From assembly GCA_902783535.1 (NCBI GenBank), contig CACZRJ010000099.1:1-7206 (forward strand): 7,206 bases of DNA, written 5' to 3'. Positions 1 through 5,350 of the stretch are shown here, piece by piece (the stretch's first letter is position 1; each line of letters opens with the position of its first letter). Under the pieces are notes generated by a model that did no database searches, was not told the DNA's origin, and saw nothing but the letters and a program-made list of their open reading frames with translations. The position numbers were made by a program, and so were the translations under genes. Source of the stretch: an uncultured Ruminococcus sp. (GTDB lineage: Bacteria > Bacillota > Clostridia > Oscillospirales > CAG-382).

Positions 1-183
1 CCGCGCCGGCGGAAACGCCTTCGGGACCGGAGGAAAGCGCCTGACGGCCGCGCGATACGCCCGGCGTTTCCGGAAACGCGTCCCGTCACCGGCCGGGAAA
101 CGTTTTCTGCGGCACGGAAAGACAAAGACATCCATCGGCCCGAAGGATGCCTTTTCCTTTTTTCAGATTGCAAAAGCCGACAA
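1..183. other. Left-edge region without a convincing gene; palindrome and short repeats
   Basis: No reading frame here can be supported as a gene. On the plus strand one frame reaches a TGA at 42-44 and could be the last 13 codons of a gene entering from the left, but so short a tail cannot be judged. On the minus strand a frame opens with ATG near 137 and runs off the left edge; it is dominated by Arg and Pro and has no well-placed Shine-Dalgarno. The stretch contains a perfect 16-bp palindrome at 64-79 and the element GGAAACG at 11, 72 and 96, with an inverted copy at 65-71. A weak hairpin (129-133 with 145-149) followed by a pyrimidine-rich run to 163 could be a plus-strand terminator for a gene ending near 44, but this is speculative. 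Confidence 0.4.
64..79. repeat. Perfect 16-bp palindrome
   Basis: GCGTTTCCGGAAACGC is its own reverse complement. Its left arm, extended to 63-72, is also an exact 10-bp inverted match to 10-19, and CGGAAACGC occurs directly at 10-18 and 71-79. Such symmetry is typical of a dimeric regulator's operator, but no promoter or regulated gene can be identified beside it, so the role is unknown. Confidence 0.45.
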
Positions 184-206
184 AAAAAGAGCTGTTGGCT
201 CTTTTT
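184..206 (-). terminator. Intrinsic terminator of the sigma/zinc-ribbon unit
   Basis: A 9-bp perfect stem (184-192 with 198-206) closes a 5-nt loop. Read on the minus strand, the 3' arm runs into seven consecutive T residues. It lies 44 bp past the stop of the zinc-ribbon gene and is the first convincing terminator after the sigma-gene promoter. The stem is flanked by A and T runs on both sides, so it may also stop transcription coming from the left on the plus strand. Confidence 0.85.
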
Positions 207-250
207 CTGCTCCCGAGAAATAACCCGACTTATCTGATTATAATAAGCGA

Positions 251-529
251 TTATTGAGCGTTTCTCTTCGCCGCGAAGCATTCGCTGCAAAGAACCGGTC
301 TGTCAGTCGTGGGCTGGAAGGGAACTCTCGCTACCTTGCCGCACTCTGCGCAAACGGTCTCAAACATCTCTCTGGGCTGTCTTGCAGCGTTCTTGCGAGC
401 GTCTCTGCAAGCTTTGCATCTCTGCGGTTCGTTCTGGAAGCCTTTTTCCGCATAGAATTCCTGTTCGCCGGCGGTGAACACGAACTCGTTGCCGCAGTCT
501 TTGCAAACCAAAGTCTTGTCTTCGTACAT
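251..529 (-). CDS. Small double zinc-ribbon protein (zf-trcl plus CxxC-x17-CxxC)
   Basis: This is a 92-residue soluble protein with eight cysteines in four CxxC pairs. Cys9/12 and Cys38/41 form the first site, in a sequence resembling the 'probable zinc-ribbon' family common in Clostridia (aromatic and Gly-Glu-Gln-x-Phe-Tyr residues at about 16-26, then RCxxCR at 37-42). Cys60/63 and Cys81/84 form the second site, with exactly 17 residues between the pairs, matching the CxxC-x17-CxxC domain. Zinc binding is therefore very likely; the molecular role of the family is not known, and nucleic-acid or protein contact is only inference from the basic residues at 42-53. The ATG at 529 is supported by AAGGAG at 537-542, 7 nt upstream. 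It follows the sigma-factor gene by 95 bp with no recognisable promoter of its own, so it is probably co-transcribed with it. The product is complete and ends at TAA. Confidence 0.93.
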   Translation of the reverse strand: MYEDKTLVCKDCGNEFVFTAGEQEFYAEKGFQNEPQRCKACRDARKNAARQPREMFETVCAECGKVARVPFQPTTDRPVLCSECFAAKRNAQ

Positions 530-565
530 GTGCTTACTCCTTGTTAGATTTTTGTATAACCCGCC

Positions 566-622
566 TCCCGCCTTGTTGCGGGAAGGAATTACCTTGTTTT
601 TGTTTTCCCGTCGCGGAACGGG
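566..622 (-). other. Two GC-rich hairpins between sigma and zinc-ribbon genes
   Basis: The 95-bp gap contains two perfect small stem-loops. One has a 6-bp stem (566-571 with 578-583) and a 6-nt loop; the other has a 5-bp stem (607-611 with 618-622) and a 6-nt loop. Neither is followed by a T-run on the minus strand (the one nearer the sigma stop is followed by an A-rich run), so they do not look like intrinsic terminators. They could stabilise or process the mRNA between the two genes. A TATACA at 553-558 resembles a -10 box, but no -35 box lies at the right distance. Confidence 0.45.
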
Positions 623-624
623 GC

Positions 625-1248
625 TCAGATTCCTGGGATCTTCTCGTCCTCCAGGAGGGTCTGGAGCTTTCTTCGAATGCGGAACAGCGCGTTCGAGATG
701 CTTTTTTCGTCGCGGTCGAGCAGCGCGCCGATCTGCGCGCAGTCCATTTTTGCGAGATAGCAGCTGAAGACGCGCTTCTCGTATTCGGACAATGCCGACA
801 AAATTTTCTTGTAGAGGTAAAAAGTGCTTTCCCGATCAATCAGGACGGATTCCGGAGACGCGCCTGAGGGTGCATTTTCATCCGCGAGGTCCAGTGAAAC
901 AAGGTTTTGCTCCGCGTGCTTCTTTTCTCTTTTCAGCGCGCTGACCAGGGCATTTCTGATACAGGAGGAAGCATAGGATGTAAACCGGACGCCCATCTCT
1001 TCGTCGAACGTGCGTACGGCGCGCAGCAAGGCGATCAGCGATTCCTGCATATAATCGTCCTCGTCGCTTCCGTTCCCGACGCCCAGACGGTTCATATGCC
1101 AGTAAATCAGTTTGCGGCATCTGTCGGCCAGCTCCGCGAAAGCGGCGTCGTTTCCGGCCTGCGCCAGTCTGACGAGTTCTGAATTCTCCATCGACGTCAC
1201 AGGCTTCGCGACACTCTTCGCGGCCGGCGTTGTCCTATTTTTCAACAA
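625..1248 (-). CDS. SigH-like sigma-70 family RNA polymerase sigma factor
   Basis: The product directs RNA polymerase to alternative promoters. Counting from the Met at 1191, sigma region 2 spans about residues 4-90, including the acidic DEDDYMQES stretch (43-51) and the -10-binding helix with aromatic F70, Y73 and basic KREKK (87-91). A variable linker lies at about 95-118. Region 4 covers about 125-180, with a helix-turn-helix from CAQIGALL into EKSISNALFRIRRKL. That last motif closely resembles the KSIDNALQRVKRKL end of Bacillus SigH, so this belongs to the SigH-like group. The usual sigH neighbours (rlmB, secE, nusG) are not visible, so no symbol is given. The frame stays open up to a GTG at 1287, but that codon overlaps the promoter -10 box and cannot be on the transcript. 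TTG at 1248 has AAGAGG 8 nt upstream and is preferred; the ATG at 1191 is the alternative but lacks a good Shine-Dalgarno. No anti-sigma gene is recognised next to it. Confidence 0.92.
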   Translation of the reverse strand: MLKNRTTPAAKSVAKPVTSMENSELVRLAQAGNDAAFAELADRCRKLIYWHMNRLGVGNGSDEDDYMQESLIALLRAVRTFDEEMGVRFTSYASSCIRNALVSALKREKKHAEQNLVSLDLADENAPSGASPESVLIDRESTFYLYKKILSALSEYEKRVFSCYLAKMDCAQIGALLDRDEKSISNALFRIRRKLQTLLEDEKIPGI

Positions 1249-1256
1249 CAGCACCG

Positions 1257-1262
1257 CCTCTT
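1257..1262 (-). promoter_or_regulatory. Shine-Dalgarno deciding the sigma start
   Basis: AAGAGG on the minus strand lies 8 nt before TTG at 1248 and only 2 nt before GTG at 1254, which favours the TTG. The ATG at 1191 has no comparable purine tract before it. The resulting 5' leader would be only about 23-25 nt from the expected transcription start. Confidence 0.5.
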
Positions 1263-1278
1263 GTCCCGTATAGGGGAG

Positions 1279-1306
1279 ATTATACACATTATTTTCATTT
1301 TGTCAA
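1279..1306 (-). promoter_or_regulatory. Near-consensus sigma-A promoter with UP-like A/T tracts
   Basis: On the minus strand TTGACA (1306-1301) is followed by a 16-bp spacer (1300-1285) and TATAAT (1284-1279); both hexamers match the housekeeping consensus perfectly. Just upstream of the -35 box, about 1307-1321, are T- and A-runs (TTTTTGAAAAAATTG) resembling an UP element. Transcription should begin near 1271-1273. It faces the sigma-factor gene and has no obvious operator over it, suggesting strong transcription by the housekeeping polymerase. Confidence 0.88.
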
Positions 1307-1316
1307 CAATTTTTTC

Positions 1317-1339
1317 AAAAACATAGCGCGCGTATGCGC
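1317..1339 (-). terminator. Weak candidate terminator of the five-gene run
   Basis: Only about 50 bp separate the stop of the DUF4129 gene from the next promoter. In it a GCGC/GCGC stem (1328-1331 with 1336-1339, 4-nt loop) is followed after 6 nt by five T residues on the minus strand. The stem is short and the T-run is displaced, so termination may be inefficient and some read-through into the sigma gene is possible. Confidence 0.3.
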
Positions 1340-1356
1340 AAAGGCACTGCCGAAGG

Positions 1357-2547
1357 TCATTTTTCCCCGGTGATCTTCCGGAGCAGCTCCTCCGCGCGGT
1401 CCGCGTCGGACGCGCCGACCGGCTTTCCGCTGCCGTATCTCGCGGCGATATAGAGTTCGCGCAGTTCCTCTTCGCTGTCTTTTTCTCCGGTGGCCGGGGA
1501 GGCCGTCAGAACGTCCTGCGAGGTGTCTCCGGGACGGATGGTCTGGCCGTTCCGCTCCAGGTAGCGCAGATATTCGGTATAGGCGGCGCGGATCCGCTTT
1601 TCGGGAGTGGCCCCGCCTTTCCTTCCGCGGCGTCCGCGGACATCTTCCCTTTTTTCTCCGTCCGCTTCGTTTTCGCCGGCCATCAGCATGCGGTTCCGCT
1701 TCCGGACGATCACGACGACGATGACCAGGATCAGAATGAGCGCGACCGCGGCGATGATCCCCCAGACGTAGGGCGGGATGCCTCCGGCCTTTTCGGTCCA
1801 TTCGCCGGCTTCGGAGGACGAATTGCTGATCGTGGCTTCATATTCGCCGCTCCCGGTGTCGAGGGCGACGTGGCCGTAGACGTAGTCCGTCCCCGCGCCC
1901 TGCATGACGTAGGACACGTCGGCCGGGGGAAAATAGTATTCCGACTTCTGCCAGAGCGTGGGAAGCCATTTCAGGAAATTGTAGATGCCGAAGAAGAACA
2001 GGCCGGCCAAAGCGGACAGCCCGGCGCCGATCCCGAGCGGCAGAAGCAGATTCATCGCGTTGTAGGCGCTCCATCCCGCATTCTCCGTGTCTCCGCGCCG
2101 GAGCAGACGGAGCGAAAAGATCCCGGAAAGGACCGCGGCGGCTGCGAAGCCGACGCCGCCCGGATGGCCGAGACCGGACGCGAGCAGGATCGAAGCGACG
2201 AACGAGGCGATCGCGATGACCGCGAACTCCCGCCGGTAGACCCAGTACGGGATCCCGTATTTCCCGACCGTGAAACGGACGGCGGCGTAGATCCAGCAGA
2301 CGGCCATGACGATCGGAACGTCGAGGCGCGACGAGGCGACTGCGATCAGCAGAAGCGCCGCGGGCAGGCAGCAGAGCAGCCGGAAAACGGCTTTCTGAAG
2401 GAAGGAGGCAACGATGCCGCAGACCAGGACCGCGGCGGCGAACGCCGCGAACAGCCAGATGGTCGTTCCGGCAGGAATGAAAAAGCAGTAAAGAACGAGC
2501 GCCAGACAGATCTCTCCCGTTACACGCGGGGCGATCGCGTATTTCAT
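1357..2547 (-). CDS. Multi-pass membrane protein with C-terminal DUF4129 domain
   Basis: A 396-residue integral membrane protein. Hydrophobic segments lie at about 11-27, 28-49, 54-71, 76-92, 106-124, 132-147 and 163-190. After them come a polar loop at about 191-257, a strong transmembrane helix at 258-282, and a basic stop-transfer run (RKRNR at 282-286). A charged linker leads to a C-terminal domain at about 315-396 that resembles DUF4129 (AAYTEYLRYLER, then ELRELYIAARYG and RAEELL). In TgpA-type proteins the same layout carries a transglutaminase domain in the loop before the last helix; here that loop is only about 65 residues and shows no Cys-His-Asp triad, so no protease or transglutaminase activity is expected. 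The likely role is as membrane partner of the MoxR/DUF58 pair. ATG at 2547 has AAGGAGG 8 nt upstream and overlaps the DUF58 stop by 4 bp (ATGA), indicating translational coupling. It is the last gene of the run. Confidence 0.85.
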   Translation of the reverse strand: MKYAIAPRVTGEICLALVLYCFFIPAGTTIWLFAAFAAAVLVCGIVASFLQKAVFRLLCCLPAALLLIAVASSRLDVPIVMAVCWIYAAVRFTVGKYGIPYWVYRREFAVIAIASFVASILLASGLGHPGGVGFAAAAVLSGIFSLRLLRRGDTENAGWSAYNAMNLLLPLGIGAGLSALAGLFFFGIYNFLKWLPTLWQKSEYYFPPADVSYVMQGAGTDYVYGHVALDTGSGEYEATISNSSSEAGEWTEKAGGIPPYVWGIIAAVALILILVIVVVIVRKRNRMLMAGENEADGEKREDVRGRRGRKGGATPEKRIRAAYTEYLRYLERNGQTIRPGDTSQDVLTASPATGEKDSEEELRELYIAARYGSGKPVGASDADRAEELLRKITGEK

Positions 2548-3587
2548 ACGGTTTTCCTCCTTCCGCTGAACGAAACGATCTGATGCTCGCTGTACGCCTG
2601 GAGCTTCTGCAGCTGGGCGTCGGGCGTTTCGTCCGTGATGACGATGTAGGTTCGGTTCGGCTTTCCCTCGCGGATGCAGCGGTCGACGAGCGAAGCGAAC
2701 GGCGTCAGGCAGGCGAGCCTGCTCAGGCCGAGCGAACGCAGGATGGGAAACAGGTGGCTGCGGCCGATGCCCTCAGGCATGTCCCACAGGTCGCCGTTGC
2801 TCCGGAAAACGTAGGGGATCTTCCGGGATTCCAGTTTTTCGCAGACGGAGCGGGTGATGTTCAGGCAGGTTTCCAGCGCTTCCGCGTTCCCGCCCTCCAT
2901 GTTGAGCAGAACGGCGACGTCCGTGTCGGACGTGTGGTCCTGCTGCTTCACGGTCAGGCGTCCGGTCTTCGCGGTCTGCCGCCAGGAGATCTGCTTCATC
3001 GGCTCCCGTCCGGTATAGTCGCGGTATCCCGTGATCAGGCACGGGTCTTCGTGAATGAACCTGCGGACGGAAACGTCGCCGAGGATCCCGCCGTACGGAT
3101 TGAATTCGGGTTCCTCCTCCCAGTTGTGCGCCGTGCAGACGACGCGTTCCTCGCCCTCCGCCGTGCGCAGGGAGGTTTTGATGCCGAGATAGTCCCCGGT
3201 CTCGACATAATACGCGCCGAACGTATGCAGTCCTCTGCGGCTGACCCGGAAGCTCACCCGGCCGGTGCAGCTCTGGTGAGGCATCAGGTTCATCCTCTGC
3301 TTCACGTGCGTGCCGGTGATGTCCTTACGAACCGTCCACTTCTGGCGCCCCTCCTCCGGCGGCAGGACGTCGAAGTCGCCGCCGAAATGGATCGAGATGC
3401 ATACGTAGAACAGCGGGAGAAACGAATTGTTCGTGACCGTATACCGCATCGTGATCTCCTCGCCGGGCGCGCAGAGACGCAGATCCGTCTCAAGATGCGC
3501 GCTGACGGCCTTCTTCGAAATGCGCAGACTGAGAAGCTCGATCACGCCGAAGAGGATGATCACGCCGAAGATCAGAGCCCAGATCAT
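2544..3587 (-). CDS. DUF58 domain-containing membrane-anchored protein
   Basis: A 347-residue protein. One hydrophobic N-terminal helix (about 2-20) anchors it; many family members have two, so this one looks reduced. Residues about 30-150 form a beta-rich region (VTNNSFLPLFYV; VSFRVSRRGLHTFGAYYVETGDYLGI) typical of the family's domain before the DUF58 core. The core signature is at 187-211: GYRDYTGREPMKQISW followed by TAKTGRL, corresponding to the family's REY-x-GD-x-R-x-I-x-W-x-x-TA pattern. A von Willebrand A-like fold should follow from about 220, but the place of the metal-binding DxSxS reads LNMEGG, so the usual MIDAS is degenerate. In known clusters DUF58 proteins act with MoxR ATPases, possibly as their membrane partner or client; the exact function is unresolved. 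ATG at 3587 overlaps the MoxR stop (ATGA) and has no clear Shine-Dalgarno, so it is probably translated by reinitiation. Confidence 0.9.
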   Translation of the reverse strand: MIWALIFGVIILFGVIELLSLRISKKAVSAHLETDLRLCAPGEEITMRYTVTNNSFLPLFYVCISIHFGGDFDVLPPEEGRQKWTVRKDITGTHVKQRMNLMPHQSCTGRVSFRVSRRGLHTFGAYYVETGDYLGIKTSLRTAEGEERVVCTAHNWEEEPEFNPYGGILGDVSVRRFIHEDPCLITGYRDYTGREPMKQISWRQTAKTGRLTVKQQDHTSDTDVAVLLNMEGGNAEALETCLNITRSVCEKLESRKIPYVFRSNGDLWDMPEGIGRSHLFPILRSLGLSRLACLTPFASLVDRCIREGKPNRTYIVITDETPDAQLQKLQAYSEHQIVSFSGRRKTV

Positions 3588-4525
3588 GGCCGGTCGAGCG
3601 GGACCGGCAGTTCGTCGAGGATGCGGCGAACGTATGTGGAGGCGTCGAGATGGCTGCTGCCCGCAAGCACGATGCGGTGCGGAAGCACGGTCAGCGATTC
3701 CGCCTTCACGTCTTCCGGGATCACGTAGTCGCGCCCGCTGACCGCCGCGCGGATCTGGGAGGCGCGGTAGAGCGCCAGCGCGCCGCGCGTGCTGACGCCG
3801 AGCGTGACGAGGTCGTCCTTCCGCGTGCGGGCGACGATGTCCATCACGTATTCAGCGATCTCGTCCGTCACGCGGACTTCGGAAAAGCTCTTTTGCAGTT
3901 CGGAAAGTTCCTCCGGCGTCACGACGGCGCTCAGCCCTTCGAGGATCTCTTTCGAGTCTTTCCTCCCGAGGACGGAGATCTCTTCCCCGCGTTCCGGATA
4001 GCCGAGGCTGAGGCGCATGAAGAAACGGTCCATCTGCGCCTCCGGCAGCGGGAAGGTGCCGTAGGACTCCACGGGGTTCTGCGTCGCCATGACCATGTAC
4101 GGCTCGGACATCCTGTGCGTCTCGCCGTCCACGGTGATCTGGCGCTCCTCCATGACTTCCAGCAGAGCGCTCTGGCTGCGCGGCGTGGCGCGGTTGATCT
4201 CGTCCGCGAGGATGAAGTTCGCGAAGAGCGGACCCGGACGGAACTCGAATTCTCCGGATTTCTGGTTGAAGAAGTTGATGCCGGTCAGGTCGGAAGGCAG
4301 CAGGTCGGGCGTGAACTGCACGCGCCGGAACTCCCCGCCCAGACTCTTCGAGAAGGTGCGCAGGAGCATAGTCTTACCGGTTCCGGGCACGTCCTCGAGC
4401 AGCACGTGACCGCCCGCGATCAGGCAGATCACGATCTGTTCGGCGACGTCGTCCTTGCCGACGATCACGCTGCGGCAGTTGGCCAGCAGCCGGTCCTTGA
4501 ATTGTACGAAACGGACGGTATCCAT
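3584..4525 (-). CDS. MoxR-family AAA+ ATPase
   Basis: A 313-residue cytoplasmic ATPase with a complete set of motifs. Walker A is VPGTGKT at 46-52, the MoxR-characteristic QFTPDLLPSDLTG is at 70-82, Walker B is FILADEINR at 104-112 (Asp108, Glu109), sensor 1 is ATQNP at 147-151, the arginine-finger region is EAQMDRF at 162-168, and the sensor 2 region is GVSTRGALAL at 243-252. The C-terminal lid spans about 200-305. Length and motif order fit a typical MoxR protein. Such ATPases are thought to remodel or assemble protein complexes together with DUF58 or von Willebrand A partners; the client here is unknown. ATG at 4525 is preceded by AAAGGAGG at 4533-4540, 7 nt away, a strong ribosome binding site. 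It is coupled to the DUF58 gene downstream by ATGA, and it lies 54 bp after the acetyltransferase gene with a hairpin between. Confidence 0.95.
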   Translation of the reverse strand: MDTVRFVQFKDRLLANCRSVIVGKDDVAEQIVICLIAGGHVLLEDVPGTGKTMLLRTFSKSLGGEFRRVQFTPDLLPSDLTGINFFNQKSGEFEFRPGPLFANFILADEINRATPRSQSALLEVMEERQITVDGETHRMSEPYMVMATQNPVESYGTFPLPEAQMDRFFMRLSLGYPERGEEISVLGRKDSKEILEGLSAVVTPEELSELQKSFSEVRVTDEIAEYVMDIVARTRKDDLVTLGVSTRGALALYRASQIRAAVSGRDYVIPEDVKAESLTVLPHRIVLAGSSHLDASTYVRRILDELPVPLDRP

Positions 4526-4543
4526 ATTTTTTCCTCCTTTGGA

Positions 4544-4560
4544 CGGGGCGGAACGCCCCG
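4544..4560 (-). other. Perfect 7-bp GC hairpin before the MoxR ribosome binding site
   Basis: CGGGGCG (4544-4550) and CGCCCCG (4554-4560) pair perfectly around a 3-nt loop, ending 3 nt before the AAAGGAGG of the MoxR gene. No T-run follows on the minus strand, so it is not a standard terminator. It could mark an mRNA processing or stability boundary between the two upstream genes and the MoxR/DUF58/DUF4129 module. No promoter hexamers are recognisable in this 54-bp gap. Confidence 0.55.
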
Positions 4561-4579
4561 GAATGTTTGCGAAAGATGT

Positions 4580-5350
4580 TCAGTGATTTCCGGAATCCGT
4601 GAATCCGACGAACGCGTGCGGGTCTTCGCGGTAGGCGGCGTCCGCCTTCTCCCACATCGGCGCAGCGCGCATCAGGTCGCATTTCGCGTTCAGGATGCTT
4701 CCTTTTCTCAGTTCGTCTCCGGAAAGGAGGCCTTCGAGCCGGGAATACGCCTGGTAGACGCCCCGGAAATCATGCGCGTAGCAGTCCTGAAGATAGTCCG
4801 ACCCGTCCTCCCGGATCATTTTGTAGGTATAGCAGTTTTCGAACAGGTAGTCGGGTCGCGACAGTTCCTCCACGGCGTGCATGGACGTGTTACAGTTCGT
4901 GCCGCACCCGAGGAAGAGGATGCTCCCGTCCAGCTCCATCACCCGGTGGAAGGGCGAATTCGGGCCTGCGGGCGTGTTGTCCAGATGGTGACCGCCGACG
5001 ACGGCGTCCCGGTCCGCGCCGACCGCGCAGCAGGAGTGCGTCGGGCACATGCTCCGGCGGACGCCCGGGAACGAGGTCCGGAAATATTCCGGGATGGCGC
5101 CGACGTTGGAAGGCGTGTTCCTCACGTCGAAGGTCATGGAATGCGCCGGTCCGACGTGCAGATAGCTGAGCGCCGGAAAAATGAGCGTGCCGCTGTCCCC
5201 GAGCGCGTCGAGCAGCCCCTCGATCACGTCTTCCGGCGTCACGCCGGGCGTTCCGAGGGATCTCAGGGACGAATGCACCAGAAGGACGCTTCCCTTCCGG
5301 ACGCCGAGTTCCGACGCGTCGTGCGAGATCTGTTTTCCGAAATCAGTCAT
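4580..5350 (-). CDS. AAC(3)-family (YokD-like) N-acetyltransferase
   Basis: A 256-residue protein of the antibiotic N-acetyltransferase family, which moves an acetyl group from acetyl-CoA to an amino group. Visible family blocks are VLLVHSSLRSLG (22-33), DSGTLIFPA (52-60), the acceptor-side RRSMCPTHSCCAVG (98-111), GPNSPFHRVMELDGSILFLGCG (129-150) and NTSMHAVEE (154-162). His158 and the following glutamates correspond to the conserved catalytic region (NTSLHxxE in known members). Where many relatives have His-Pro before THS, this one has Cys102-Pro. The length fits the family. Members act on aminoglycosides, but related proteins modify other amines and many chromosomal ones have unknown substrates, so resistance cannot be inferred. 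ATG at 5350 has AGAGGAG 9 nt upstream and overlaps the end of the GH13 gene by 8 bp, so the two are co-transcribed; an amino-sugar or glycan substrate is possible but only inference. Confidence 0.9.
   Translation of the reverse strand: MTDFGKQISHDASELGVRKGSVLLVHSSLRSLGTPGVTPEDVIEGLLDALGDSGTLIFPALSYLHVGPAHSMTFDVRNTPSNVGAIPEYFRTSFPGVRRSMCPTHSCCAVGADRDAVVGGHHLDNTPAGPNSPFHRVMELDGSILFLGCGTNCNTSMHAVEELSRPDYLFENCYTYKMIREDGSDYLQDCYAHDFRGVYQAYSRLEGLLSGDELRKGSILNAKCDLMRAAPMWEKADAAYREDPHAFVGFTDSGNH

Noticed and set aside
237..244. TATAAT-like sequences on both strands near the zinc-ribbon stop
   Set aside because: No -35 hexamer is found at 16-18 bp on either strand; the region is simply AT-rich around a terminator.
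553..582. Possible promoter for the zinc-ribbon gene (TATACA at 553-558)
   Set aside because: The -35 position falls in a GC hairpin with no resemblance to TTGACA, so co-transcription with the sigma gene is the simpler reading.
1870..2583. Plus-strand open frame of 237 codons
   Set aside because: Antisense to the DUF4129 gene, very rich in charged residues, no domain or ribosome binding site.
2583..3728. Plus-strand open frame of 381 codons
   Set aside because: Antisense to the DUF58 gene and the end of the MoxR gene; composition and lack of motifs indicate a shadow frame.
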